A stretch of 64,000 nucleotides of DNA from Alphaproteobacteria bacterium (GTDB taxonomy: Bacteria > Pseudomonadota > Alphaproteobacteria > Caulobacterales > Maricaulaceae). The notes beneath the pieces are model-generated. The model made no database searches. It was not told the DNA's origin and saw only the letters and a list, made by a program, of their open reading frames with translations. Location: contig WGNG01000005.1 in NCBI GenBank assembly GCA_016124675.1, forward strand, positions 62,001 to 126,000. The letters are read 5' to 3'. Both the position numbers and the translations under genes were made by a program. Shown piece after piece: positions 16,250 to 26,590 of this stretch; position 1 is the first letter of the stretch, and every line of letters starts with the position of its first letter.

Positions 16250-17224
16250 TCACAGCCCGGGGGATGGGAGGCCGGGGTGAAAGCCGATATGGGACGGCTC
16301 CTCGGCCACGCGCCGGGGACGGTGCGGCGAGTCCTCGCGGCAGGCGAGCGACGGCGCGCCGGGATCAATGCGGATCGTGCGCGCCGGTCCGTCAATGGTG
16401 ATCACTGCGTGCTGCAACAGATCAAGGCCGAGCACCATGGCCGGGCGGTCGCGCCAGCCCAGCGCCCGGAACATGTCCACATCGGCCGTCGGCGCTGTCA
16501 TGGCCGGCACGCACACATCGCCAAAGCGCACCCGTTCAAGCCGGGCGCGCTCTTCCACCGCGGCGCTGGGCGCGGCGCGCGTGATCGCCCCGATCCGCAT
16601 GCGCGTCACGGGTTCACGCGCCAGCTGGCGCGCCAGAACCGAGTTGATCAGGGTGAAGCCCGACCCGGTATCGATCAGCACCATGACCGGTTCGCGCACG
16701 CCGCGCACACTGGCCTCCATCATGGCCACGCCGTGCACTGGATCGATGCGCCCGTGGGCGCCATCCGGGGCGGACACATCGAACGCGATGTCGCCTGCGG
16801 GAAAGTCGAGGCGCACGCGCTCGCCCGCCAGCGCATCAAGGCCGATCAGCCCCTGAATCTCGCCGCCCGCCACATCGGCCACGACCGAGTAGAGGCCGTC
16901 CGCACGCGCCGGTCCGAAGCGCATGTCGGCGATGGCGAGCCGCTCCTCCAGCGTTTCCGCCGTCAGGGTCTGGACCGGGTGCAGATGCTCGCGCGTCGCG
17001 ATGAAGCCCAGCGCCTCGGCCACGGGCAGGGCCAGCGTGGTGTGGCTGGCGCCGGTATCGATCATGAACGGCCAGGGGCCCTCGCCGGCGATCGTCACAT
17101 CCATCAGGAACTGACCGGTGGAGGCGCGCGCCAGCGGCAGGCGCACGCCGCTCTCTGCGCCCACGGCGTCATCAGCGGCGTAAAGGCTCAGGGCGCTCAG
17201 CAGGATGGCCAGCATGATGCTCAT
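16250..17224 (-). CDS. Exported retropepsin-like aspartic protease, tandem
   Basis: A 324-residue protein with a signal peptide (MLAILLSALSLYAADDAVGA) and two retropepsin-like domains. The first catalytic triad is FMIDTGASHTTL (Asp56), the second VLIDTGSGFTL (Asp185). Each domain has a later hydrophobic-hydrophobic-Gly element (GLIGLD near 126-131, VLGLDLL in the second). It is probably a periplasmic protease; substrate unknown. ATG 17224 and ATG 17215 are both possible starts: GAGGG is closer to ideal spacing for 17215. Confidence 0.8.
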   Translation of the reverse strand: MSIMLAILLSALSLYAADDAVGAESGVRLPLARASTGQFLMDVTIAGEGPWPFMIDTGASHTTLALPVAEALGFIATREHLHPVQTLTAETLEERLAIADMRFGPARADGLYSVVADVAGGEIQGLIGLDALAGERVRLDFPAGDIAFDVSAPDGAHGRIDPVHGVAMMEASVRGVREPVMVLIDTGSGFTLINSVLARQLAREPVTRMRIGAITRAAPSAAVEERARLERVRFGDVCVPAMTAPTADVDMFRALGWRDRPAMVLGLDLLQHAVITIDGPARTIRIDPGAPSLACREDSPHRPRRVAEEPSHIGFHPGLPSPGL

Positions 17225-17275
17225 GCCCTCGGTTCCGGATCCGCCCCCGCATCCCGGCCTTGAGCCTATACCTGT

Positions 17276-18688
17276 TTACCCCGCCCCGCCAAGCGTCAGG
17301 CCTTCCACGCGCAGGGTCGGCTGACCGACGCCCACGGGCACGCCCTGTCCGCCCTTGCCGCACATGCCCACGCCGGAATCCAGCGCCATGTCATGGCCGA
17401 TCATGGTGATCTGTTTGAGCGCCGCCGGGCCGTCGCCGATCAGGGTCGCGCCCTTGATGGGCTCCATGATCTTGCCGCCGCGCACGCGGTAAGCCTCGGT
17501 GCAGCGGAACACGAACTTGCCCGAGGTGATGTCCACCTGGCCGCCGCCGAAATTCTTGGCGTAGATGCCGTCCCTCAGGCTTTCCAGAATCTCGCCCGGA
17601 TCGTGGGACCCGTTTTCCATGAGAGTGTTGGTCATGCGCGGCATGACGGGATGGGCGTAGCTCTCGCGCCGGCCGTTACCCGTGGGGGCCATGCCCATCA
17701 GCCGGGCGTTCTGCCGGTCCTGCATGTAGCCGCGCAGGATGCCATCCTCGATCAGCACGGTGCGCGAGGTCGGCGTGCCTTCATCATCAAACGACAGCGA
17801 GCCGCGCCGGTCAGGGATCGTGCCGTCATCCACGATGGTCACGCCTTTGGCCGCCACCTGCTGGCCCAGTCTGCCGGCGAACGCGCTGGTGCCCTTGCGG
17901 TTGAAATCGCCTTCCAGACCGTGCCCCACCGCCTCGTGCAGCAGCACTGCGGGCCAGCCCGGCCCCAGCACCACAGGCCATTCGCCCGCCGGCGCGTCCA
18001 CGGCGTCCAGATTGACATGGGCCACGCGCAGCGCCTCGGCGGCGAGGCCTTTCCAGCTCTCGGGGGCCAGCCAGTGGCCGAACGCCGCGCGCCCGCCCGC
18101 GCCGGCCGATCCGGTCTCGCGCCGGCCGTCACGCTCGCACGTCACCGACACATTCAGGCGCACCAGCGGGCGCACCTCGGCGCGCACATCGCCGCCGGAG
18201 CGCACAATGGCGATCACCCGGCGCGACCCGGTCAGCGAGGCTGAGACCTGCACCACGCTGGAATCCTGTGCCCGCACCCAGGCGTCGATCTCGGCCAGCA
18301 GGGCCGATTTGGCCTCGAAACCCGGCTCGGCGATCACGTCAACATCGTCGTAGAGGCGCTGATTGGCGCGCGCGGGCGGCGGCGCCATCACCGCGTCGCG
18401 CCCCTTGCGGGCGGCGGACGCCGTCTCGGCGGCGCGTGTCAGCGCGGTGAGGGACGGATCGCTGGAGTGGGCAAATCCTGTGGTCTCGCCAAACACGGCG
18501 CGCAGGCCGAAACCGCGCTCGGACGAGAAATTGGCGATCTTCAGCCGGCCATCATCAAAGGCCAGCGATTCCGAGGCCGAGGTCTCCAGAAACAATTCCC
18601 CGTCATCGGCGCCCGCCAGCGCCCGGTCCAGCACCTTGCCTGCATCGGCGGCGTCAAACTCGAAGGCGGCGAACGCATCTGTGGTCAT
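17276..18688 (-). CDS. tldD: Metalloprotease TldD
   Basis: A 470-residue TldD, the metal-binding subunit of the TldD/TldE protease, which degrades unfolded peptides and matures some peptide natural products. The zinc site is in LLHEAVGHGLEGD near residue 250 (HExxxH). Conserved later segments include FDDEGTPTSRTVLIEDGILR and the cysteine in GMCGKGGQG. ATG 18688 has GGGAG six bases upstream; the frame extends six more codons without support. The tldE partner is not in this window. Confidence 0.94.
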   Translation of the reverse strand: MTTDAFAAFEFDAADAGKVLDRALAGADDGELFLETSASESLAFDDGRLKIANFSSERGFGLRAVFGETTGFAHSSDPSLTALTRAAETASAARKGRDAVMAPPPARANQRLYDDVDVIAEPGFEAKSALLAEIDAWVRAQDSSVVQVSASLTGSRRVIAIVRSGGDVRAEVRPLVRLNVSVTCERDGRRETGSAGAGGRAAFGHWLAPESWKGLAAEALRVAHVNLDAVDAPAGEWPVVLGPGWPAVLLHEAVGHGLEGDFNRKGTSAFAGRLGQQVAAKGVTIVDDGTIPDRRGSLSFDDEGTPTSRTVLIEDGILRGYMQDRQNARLMGMAPTGNGRRESYAHPVMPRMTNTLMENGSHDPGEILESLRDGIYAKNFGGGQVDITSGKFVFRCTEAYRVRGGKIMEPIKGATLIGDGPAALKQITMIGHDMALDSGVGMCGKGGQGVPVGVGQPTLRVEGLTLGGAG

Positions 18689-18772
18689 GTCGGCTCCCGG
18701 GGGCACGGCGTGGCCTTCAAGACATAGAGGCTCCGGCGCGCGCTTGCGAGGGGGCGGGGCGCCACGGGCCTT

Positions 18773-19612
18773 TCAGCCGCGCTCCAAGGCGATCAGGCGT
18801 TCCACTGCCGCAATCTTGTCGATCGCGGCGGCGACATAGACATCCAGGGCGGAGCCTTCAGTGTAATCGGCTTCTGCTGTGAAATGCACCCGGTGATCGG
18901 CTTTCAGCTGGGCGGTCTTGGCCGCCAGCGCGCCGTCTTCAGGCGGATGCACGGCGATGGACACCCCGCCCTGTTCCTTGACCGTGCGCATGCACGGCAC
19001 GTCGGTATCGCCATCGCCCACATAGATCATGTTGCGGAATGGCACCGGGCGCTCGTCTTCGGGCACATAGCGGTTGACCGCAGCATGGTCGCCGGGGTCG
19101 AGAACGCCCTTGTTGATGCGGAACAGGAACTGGGTCTTGTTGGTGTAATTGACCGCCGCAGCCGCCCATTCGGGCACGTCATTGGCGTCGTATTTGAATT
19201 GCGAGGCGAAGATGGCGGCAAACTCCGGCCCGATGGCGCTGGCCTCGATCATCTCTTTCAGCCCGGATGAAATGATGTAGTGCTGCACCTCCAGCCCCGC
19301 CGCCGCGCCGCGCGCGCGCTGGCGCGCGAACCAGCCGTCGGCGACGCCGGGAAAGAAGCCCACGCGCGCGCCATGGCGCTGGATGTCTTCCTTGCGGAAA
19401 CGAACCCCCTGCTTGCGCGCGGCCTTCACCATCTCGTGCATGTAGACGAGGATATTGTCGGCTTTCAGCCGCGCCGCATCCCCATTCACCCGCGCCCAGA
19501 ACGCGGCCTTGTCCTCCCCGATCTCAGGGATGAAGGAATGCTCCTGCATGGAGCCCGGCGACAGCGTGCCGTCAAAATCATAGGCGATGGCCAGGATGGG
19601 GCGCTGGGTCAT
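18773..19612 (-). CDS. HAD superfamily hydrolase
   Basis: A 279-residue haloacid dehalogenase-type hydrolase. HAD motif I is AYDFDGTLSPGS (Asp12 and Asp14). Motif II is probably ISSGL at about residue 115. Motif IV is YVGDGDTDVPC near 208-218. The large cap between motifs I and II carries basic segments. No signal peptide: cytoplasmic. Substrate cannot be inferred. ATG 19612 is the first with the motif near the start; a frame open to 19780 overlaps the start region of the divergent ankyrin gene. Confidence 0.82.
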   Translation of the reverse strand: MTQRPILAIAYDFDGTLSPGSMQEHSFIPEIGEDKAAFWARVNGDAARLKADNILVYMHEMVKAARKQGVRFRKEDIQRHGARVGFFPGVADGWFARQRARGAAAGLEVQHYIISSGLKEMIEASAIGPEFAAIFASQFKYDANDVPEWAAAAVNYTNKTQFLFRINKGVLDPGDHAAVNRYVPEDERPVPFRNMIYVGDGDTDVPCMRTVKEQGGVSIAVHPPEDGALAAKTAQLKADHRVHFTAEADYTEGSALDVYVAAAIDKIAAVERLIALERG

Positions 19613-19721
19613 AAGGGCGATCTCTACGGCGCTTGCCCGCCGTCGCCAAGCGCCTCGTGGCGCCGCCGCTAGCCAAGGACGGTTTCGCGGTCCAAAATCG
19701 TCCCTCAGTGGAGGGGGCCTG

Positions 19722-20648
19722 ATGAAGCTGTGTCGACTGGCGTTCGTGCTTGCCTGCGCCGCCGGCGCCGCGGCCTGCAATGAGCCTGGCGCTTCGGCTG
19801 GCTCCGAAGCGGAGGTTTTTCAAACCGAGCCGGCCCGGGCCGTGGCGGTTGCGGCTTGCAACGGCGACGTCGAAACGCTTCATGACCTGATCGCCGCGGG
19901 CGCCGACGTGAATGCGCCTGGCCGCCACGGCGTCACGCCCCTGATCTGGGCGCTGACCTGCCACGGGCTGCAATTCAACGACATGATCGCCAATGAAGCG
20001 GTCAGGCTGGGTCCCGGAGCCGTCAGACCCATGCCCGCTCTGCGCCAGCTTGCGGCGCTGGAGGTGCTGCTGGACGCCGGGGCCGATCCCAATGCCGTGA
20101 TCGATGGCGATTTTGGTCCGGTCTATCCCGGCGCCGACGCTTATTGGATTGACCGTTACACCCCCATGCTCATCGCGGCGGAGTTTCACGAGCCTGACGT
20201 GCTGGCCCTGCTGCTCGCCCATGGCGGCGACCCGAATGCAGTGCATGGCGATGGCGACACTTCCGCCTTGAGGCTGGCGTATGAGCGCGGGTCATGGCTC
20301 GACCTCGGCCCGCAACTGGCGCCCTTCGATGACCGGCAGTGGCGCAGCATGTTCACGCTGCTCGATGCCGGCGCCCGGCTTGAGCGCGCGGCAGGCGATC
20401 AATCGAATATCGTCGAGCAGGCGTCAGCGCACCGGGTCGCCATCGCGTCAATATTGCTCCGGGAGTATGAATACCACGGCGATTTCGACGCCATCGTCTA
20501 CAATCTTTACAATGGCCTGGACACAGGCTTTCCCGGCGAACAGGAACGCCTTGATCTCCTGGCCTGGCTGCGCGATGAGCGCGGGATCGATATCGAGGCG
20601 GTCCGGGCGCGGTACGGGCGCGCGCAGGACGCGGAGCCCGGCCCCTGA
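19722..20648 (+). CDS. Ankyrin-repeat lipoprotein
   Basis: A 308-residue lipoprotein (signal LACAAGAAAC, Cys19) with ankyrin repeats. One is near residues 42-70 (AACNGDVETLHDLIAAGADV), one around LAALEVLLDAGADPNAV, one at TPMLIAAEFHEPDVLALLLA with HGGDPNAV, and a degenerate one at MFTLLDAGARLE. It should sit on the periplasmic face of a membrane and bind proteins. GGAGGGGG precedes ATG 19722. The gene ends 45 bases before a TPP riboswitch, so the next genes are a separate unit. Confidence 0.85.
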   Translation: MKLCRLAFVLACAAGAAACNEPGASAGSEAEVFQTEPARAVAVAACNGDVETLHDLIAAGADVNAPGRHGVTPLIWALTCHGLQFNDMIANEAVRLGPGAVRPMPALRQLAALEVLLDAGADPNAVIDGDFGPVYPGADAYWIDRYTPMLIAAEFHEPDVLALLLAHGGDPNAVHGDGDTSALRLAYERGSWLDLGPQLAPFDDRQWRSMFTLLDAGARLERAAGDQSNIVEQASAHRVAIASILLREYEYHGDFDAIVYNLYNGLDTGFPGEQERLDLLAWLRDERGIDIEAVRARYGRAQDAEPGP

Positions 20649-20693
20649 CCCTTGCGCGCCCCGCCCGGCGCGTGCGAAACTGCTATTTCAACG

Positions 20694-20774
20694 TTCCAAG
20701 GGGCGTCCCGTGCTTGCCACGGGGCTGAGAGTGCACCCTCAGGACCGGATCCGGGTCATGCCGGCGTCGGGATG
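20694..20774 (+). promoter_or_regulatory. TPP riboswitch (THI box)
   Basis: The conserved elements appear in order. They are a GGGGCG stem side at 20699-20704, gctgagagtgcaccct (the CUGAGA element and its stem, 20724-20739), and gaccggatccgggtcatgcc then ggcgtcggga, matching the CCTGATCTGGGTAATGCCAGCG part. P1 can form between ttcc (20694-20697) and ggga. The Shine-Dalgarno of the next gene (GGAG 20774-20777) directly abuts P1, which suggests TPP acts on translation initiation. Confidence 0.92.
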
Positions 20775-20780
20775 GAGCCT

Positions 20781-21212
20781 ATGACGCTAGACGATTACAA
20801 CACCCATTGCGCGCGCCTGCCCGCCGCCTCCCATGTGATCCAGTGGGGCGGGGCGCATGTGTGGAAGGTGGGCGCAGGCCCCGGCCAGACCGGCAAGGTG
20901 TTCGCCGTCGCCGGCTGGGGCGAGGACGATGCGCTCGCCGTCACTTTCAAATGCTCCGACATCGTGTTCGAGGTGCTGCGTGATGCGCCCGGCTGCCGGC
21001 CGGCGCCCTATCTGGCCTCGCGCGGCATGTTGTGGATCCAGCGCACGTCGGACGCCAGCGTCAGTGATGACGAGCTCAAATCCCATCTGGTCGAGAGCTG
21101 GCGCCTCGGCGCCCTTGCCCTCACCAAAAAGCGCCGCGCCGAGCTGGGTCTGGCCGATCCCGCCCCCGGGCCAGACGCCGCCGCGCGGCGCCCGCGCCGA
21201 TCCGCATCCTGA
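20781..21212 (+). CDS. MmcQ/YjbR family protein
   Basis: A 143-residue protein of the MmcQ/YjbR family (CyaY-like fold; biochemical role poorly defined). Visible features are the N-terminal MTLDDYNTHCARLPAASHVI, the FKCSDIVFEVLRD strand-helix and the RGMLWIQRTSD stretch. It is the first gene after the TPP riboswitch, four bases from its end. A lipoprotein gene and thiC follow, so it should respond to thiamine status. ATG 20781 has GGAG three bases upstream, unusually close. The frame open from 20652 runs through the riboswitch and is not used. Confidence 0.85.
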   Translation: MTLDDYNTHCARLPAASHVIQWGGAHVWKVGAGPGQTGKVFAVAGWGEDDALAVTFKCSDIVFEVLRDAPGCRPAPYLASRGMLWIQRTSDASVSDDELKSHLVESWRLGALALTKKRRAELGLADPAPGPDAAARRPRRSAS

Positions 21213-21238
21213 ACCCTTTGACCTCTGGAGACCGAGCC

Positions 21239-23733
<2,495 letters not shown>

Positions 23734-23738
23734 ATCCA

Positions 23739-24311
23739 ATGGAGTACCCTGCCAGACTAGGCGAACTCCGTCAGAGATTTCAGAATTTGCGCCAACGCGA
23801 AATTAGCTGGTCGGGGTCAAACCCCAGCTTGAGCCCGAAGTCCATGACGCCAGAAAATTCGGCGCGCCTCTTTGGCGCGATAGATTCGCTATTGGATATG
23901 GAGAATGCCCTCCGGGGACTTTGGGGGAAAATTGGGAGAGGCGAAACACCAACGCAGCTCGAATGCCTTGGCTTTTTGTCAGCACTTTATATCCAGCAGG
24001 ACTGCGTGAAGGAAGTTTATCGCGCGCTCAACCGAACAGGGTTCGTCTTCACTTCAGAATTGTAGTCTATTCGCAATATACGGAACAGAGTCTCCGGACA
24101 TGCTGCATTTGCTGAAAAGGCGAAGCCGCCCGGCAGCGCGATTTGGAAAACCGACACAATATCGTCTGATGGTTTTGAGATGGTTATATATTATGTCCGT
24201 GGATATGAAACCGAATTCATAGATTTAATAAAGCTTATTCGAGCCAACAATGACGGGTTAGCAGATCTGCTTCAGGTAATCATTGATCAGCTCAACCAAG
24301 CGATTGATTAG
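23739..24311 (+). pseudogene. HEPN-like protein gene interrupted by an amber codon
   Basis: One continuous frame of 190 codons with a single internal TAG (24063-24065, codon 109). The first half reads MEYPARLGELRQRFQNLRQR to TGFVFTSEL. The second half reads SIRNIRNRVSGH to the end LLQVIIDQLNQAID. The RNRVSGH segment fits the HEPN RNase motif R-N-x4-H (Arg115, His121). CAG to TAG is a one-base change and would restore a smooth ELQSIRNIRN helix. The DNA is visibly poorer in GC than its surroundings. It starts five bases after thiC and lacks a binding site. It could also be two short genes or be read through. Confidence 0.7.
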
Positions 24312-24330
24312 TTTTGCCACACACCCGCAG

Positions 24331-24387
24331 GCAGGGCTTTCGGAGAATGAGAAGGCCGACCTGGAAAGCCCGGCTGACGAAGCCTCC
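24331..24387 (+). pseudogene. Diverged duplicate of the thiC 3' coding end
   Basis: Nineteen codons ([12 protein letters not shown] to DEAS) align with thiC 23584-23640. My hand alignment gives 45 of 57 bases and 17 of 19 residues identical. Ten of the twelve differences are at third codon positions. Together with the real thiC end it flanks the low-GC insertion at 23739-24311. There is no start codon of its own. Confidence 0.85.
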
Positions 24388-24402
24388 AATGAAAACAATA
24401 CT

Positions 24403-24843
24403 GGGGACACATACCCATTTCCGCTACACGGTTCCTCTCAACACCTCCCTCTCCATCCCATCCCGCAGCCTCCCCCAACCCGCCCAACCCACGCCAACCT
24501 TCGCCAGCTTGGCTTCCGCCCGCTGCGCGGCGTCCCGGGTCAGGGGGCGCGCCTCTGTTTTCCCTCCCCTTGATGGGGAGGGTGGGCCGGCGCGCAAGCG
24601 CCGGGCCGGGTGGGGTGAGGCGCCGCCGGGTGGAGGTTCTGAGCAGCCGCCTGACGGCGGCGCCCCCACCCGGCTTCGCTGCGCTCAGCCACCCTCCCCA
24701 CGAGGGGGAGGGGAAAAATTCAACCACGCTAACCACCCCCTTATCCCCGCCCATTCCGACTACGTCGAGAAACCGGGGACAAACACCTATTTCCCATCCC
24801 GCAGCCTCCCCCAACCCGCCCAGCCCGCGCCAACCTCCGCCAG
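24403..24843. repeat. Nested repeats: GGGGACA boxes and a 50-base direct repeat
   Basis: Two boxes, ggggacacatacccattt (24403-24420) and ggggacaaacacctattt (24775-24792), resemble the short repeats often found beside REP-associated transposase genes. Two direct repeats starting cccatcccgcagcctccccc lie at about 24457-24506 and 24793-24843 and differ at a few bases. The mosaic repeat at 24562 is between them. Reverse-strand reading of each direct repeat gives a similar RLRDG-ending peptide, so they may be tails of a lost gene. No transposase gene remains. Confidence 0.6.
24562..24713. repeat. Dispersed mosaic repeat, copy 3
   Basis: Nearly the same as copy 1 at 11758. It begins ccctccccttgatggggagg, then has the GC-rich arm with the gcgcaagcgcc variant, a different core (ggcgccgccgggtggaggtt), cagccgcctgacggcggcgc, and the closing acgagggggaggg. 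It lies in an 850-base region (24312-25160) where I see no intact gene. Confidence 0.85.
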
Positions 24844-25100
24844 CCTCCCCCGCAGCCGCCGCGCCACGTCCCACGCCAAGCCCGTGTCAGCCTCGACCCG
24901 CCCTGACGCTTGCGAACAGGGTTTGCAGGGTTTGCGGGGGCGGCGCCACATGCCGAGTAGGGTGGAGAGACGGCGCCAAGGCCTGAACATGGCCCGCATC
25001 ATGTCCCCCCAGATGCCTTCCCGGGCGAGCGTAGGGAGACCCGGGATCCATCCACCGGTCCTGTCAGCCGCTGAGGCGGTTGGTCTGTATGGAGGATGGG

Positions 25101-25130
25101 TCCCGGATATGGGCTTCGCCCATTCCGGGA
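25101..25130. repeat. REP-like hairpin
   Basis: TCCCGGATATGGGC ttc GCCCATTCCGGGA forms a 13-base-pair stem with one bulge. No T-run follows on either strand, so it is more like an extragenic palindrome than a terminator. It lies 30 bases past the end of the small basic gene at 25161. Confidence 0.7.
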
Positions 25131-25160
25131 AAACAGGGGGATGAGCGGGCCGTCAGGCGC

Positions 25161-25307
25161 CTATTTCTTCTTGTTGCCCAGATGCTCCAGCCCGCCGGCG
25201 GCGCCGGTCTTCTGGGAGGGCTGGGAGGCGTTGGTCTTCTTCTTCTGGTTCTTTTCGGCTTTGGGCTTTTTCGCCTCGCGGCCGGATTTCTGTTGGCCTT
25301 TGGCCAT
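25161..25307 (-). CDS. Small lysine-rich conserved protein
   Basis: A 48-residue very basic protein starting MAKGQQKSGREAKKPKAEKN and ending LEHLGNKKK. Short proteins with this MAKGQQ-REAKKPK start recur in proteobacteria as conserved hypotheticals. The composition suggests it is disordered or binds nucleic acid. AAAGGA lies about ten bases before ATG 25307. A longer frame to 25349 is unsupported. It is on the same strand as the pilus-associated gene upstream, 80 bases away. Confidence 0.75.
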   Translation of the reverse strand: MAKGQQKSGREAKKPKAEKNQKKKTNASQPSQKTGAAGGLEHLGNKKK

Positions 25308-25387
25308 GGCGCGTGATCCTTTGCTGGAGGGCAAGGCCCTCAGCCGCAATGATATGCCGGATCGCGCCGTCCGGTCACGCGATTTTG

Positions 25388-25807
25388 CTAGGGTGTTTCA
25401 GCGCCATTGAGGGTGTTCCACGCCGCATCATCGGCCAGCGTGGGAATGGCCTGACAGTCGGGCGCGCAGACATAGCTGGCGCGGGTATTGTTGCGGAACA
25501 CCTGCACCACGCCCCGGTCATTGCCGGTGACGGCGAGGTCGGCCGTGTAGAGCACGCGGCCTTGCGCGTTGAGGGCGATGAGATTGGTGCGCCCGAACTG
25601 CTTGCCCGTGATGAAGATGGTGCGGGCGTCATAGAGATTGGCGTCGGCAATGGCCGGATTGCCCACCACAATGGCCGCCGCCTCGCCGGGCAGGCGGATC
25701 AGCGCGGCATGGTCGGCGGGCACGCGAAACACCTGGGCGAGGGCCGGCGCAGCCGTGAGGCAGGCGGCGGCGAGTGCGAGGGCGGCGATACGGGCGCACA
25801 GGCGCAT
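25388..25807 (-). CDS. Secretin N-terminal (CpaC-type) domain protein
   Basis: A 139-residue exported protein (signal MRLCARIAALALAAACLTAA). Its single domain matches the N-terminal domain of pilus secretins such as CpaC/RcpA (DHAALIRLPGEAAAIVVGNP, DANLYDARTIFITGK, TNLIALNAQGRVLYTADLAV). The secretin channel itself is absent, so this is a stand-alone periplasmic module, perhaps an accessory of the Flp pilus. Two cysteines in YVCAPDCQAIPTL may form a disulphide. It is divergent from the Flp pilin gene and shares its 255-base control region. Confidence 0.82.
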   Translation of the reverse strand: MRLCARIAALALAAACLTAAPALAQVFRVPADHAALIRLPGEAAAIVVGNPAIADANLYDARTIFITGKQFGRTNLIALNAQGRVLYTADLAVTGNDRGVVQVFRNNTRASYVCAPDCQAIPTLADDAAWNTLNGAETP

Positions 25808-25893
25808 GGCGGCATCCTTGCTGGAATGATCGCCTCTGTTGTCGCGCGCGCGGATGAAGGAAGTCTAAACGCGCCAACGGGCAGGCGCGCGGC

Positions 25894-25988
25894 GTTTACT
25901 CAATATAAAGCATAATCCACGCAATTGCAATTAACTGAAAATAAAGCATGGATTTTTACGCGGCTTAAATGGTCATCGTGTTTACTCA
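25894..25988. promoter_or_regulatory. AT-rich control region of the Flp pilin gene
   Basis: An AT-rich stretch between the divergent pilus genes. ATAAAGCAT occurs at 25905-25913 and again at 25941-25949, 36 bases apart. GTTTACTCA occurs at 25894-25902 and 25980-25988. TTAA-CTGAAAA-TAAA at 25931-25945 is one base off the CtrA consensus TTAA-N7-TTAA; pilA is a CtrA target in Caulobacter. No clear -35/-10 pair was chosen. Confidence 0.45.
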
Positions 25989-26062
25989 TATCACGTTCAG
26001 AGCGGGTCGGGACGGACTTGAGCCTCTGGGCTGGGAAAAAAGAGCAAACGGAGTGGATGGAC

Positions 26063-26224
26063 ATGAAAAACCTGGTTTCGAAATTCTTCAACGACGAGTC
26101 CGGCGCCACGGCCATTGAATATGGCCTGATCGCCGCCCTGATCGCCGTGGCGATCATCACCGTGGTCGGCCTGGTGGGCACGAACCTCACCGCGACCTTC
26201 CAGACGGTCGCTGACAGCATCTAA
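26063..26224 (+). CDS. Flp family type IVb pilin
   Basis: A 53-residue Flp prepilin. A short basic leader MKNLVSKFFNDESG is followed by the processing site Gly14-Ala15 and ATAIEYGLIAALIAVAIITV, with Glu19 (the +5 glutamate) and the adjacent Tyr20 of the Flp motif. The hydrophobic helix runs to about residue 40. I use ATG 26063 (GGAG nine bases upstream) rather than ATG 26057. A strong terminator follows. Its processing peptidase CpaA is encoded 370 bases downstream. Confidence 0.93.
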   Translation: MKNLVSKFFNDESGATAIEYGLIAALIAVAIITVVGLVGTNLTATFQTVADSI

Positions 26225-26259
26225 TCAGGGCCGCCCCGACGGGCGACTCGCTGGCGAAC

Positions 26260-26291
26260 AGAGCCGTCCCGTCACCGGGGCGGCTCTTTTG
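26260..26291 (+). terminator. Rho-independent terminator after the pilin gene
   Basis: AGAGCCGTCCCG and CGGGGCGGCTCT pair over 12 positions (one G-U) with loop tcac, followed by ttttg. It is 36 bases after the pilin stop and likely sets the high pilin level apart from cpaA. Confidence 0.88.
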
Positions 26292-26350
26292 CGTTCGGGC
26301 AGCCCCCCTGTTGGGGAAGGGGCATCACAATTCAGGCCTGCACCTCTTCT

Positions 26351-26459
26351 CCCTCCCCTTGAGGGGAGGGTTGGGGTGGGGTGTTCGGCGATGACCGGTG
26401 ACGTGCAGGTGGCTGAAGCTGCATACCCCCCACCCCGGCCCTCCCCCGGTGGGGGAGGG
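26351..26459. repeat. Dispersed repeat, second type
   Basis: This element starts ccctccccttgaggggaggg with ttggggtggggtg, has an unrelated core, then ends caccccggccctcccccggt with gggggaggga, so its two ends are complementary. It shares the outer arms but not the middle of the copies at 11758 and 24562. It occupies most of the 366-base gap between the pilin and cpaA, where no gene is seen. Confidence 0.7.
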
Positions 26460-26590
26460 AGAGCAGACGGTCCGGCAGTCACAGCAATCCGACATGCCCG
26501 GTCAATTTGCGCGCCCCCATGTTGGGGAAGCCTTAAGCCCTTGCGGGGCAGGCTGGCGGCGATAGGCACGCTCATCCAGGACGCCCGCCG

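Noticed and set aside
24283-24573. A 96-codon frame containing [12 protein letters not shown]
   Set aside because: It only joins the end of the HEPN-like gene, the duplicated thiC fragment and repeat DNA in one frame; it is not a gene.
25080-25316. A plus-strand frame with a long Leu/Gly-rich membrane-like stretch
   Set aside because: It is the complement of the lysine-rich minus-strand gene at 25161-25307, which has a better start and a recognisable start sequence.
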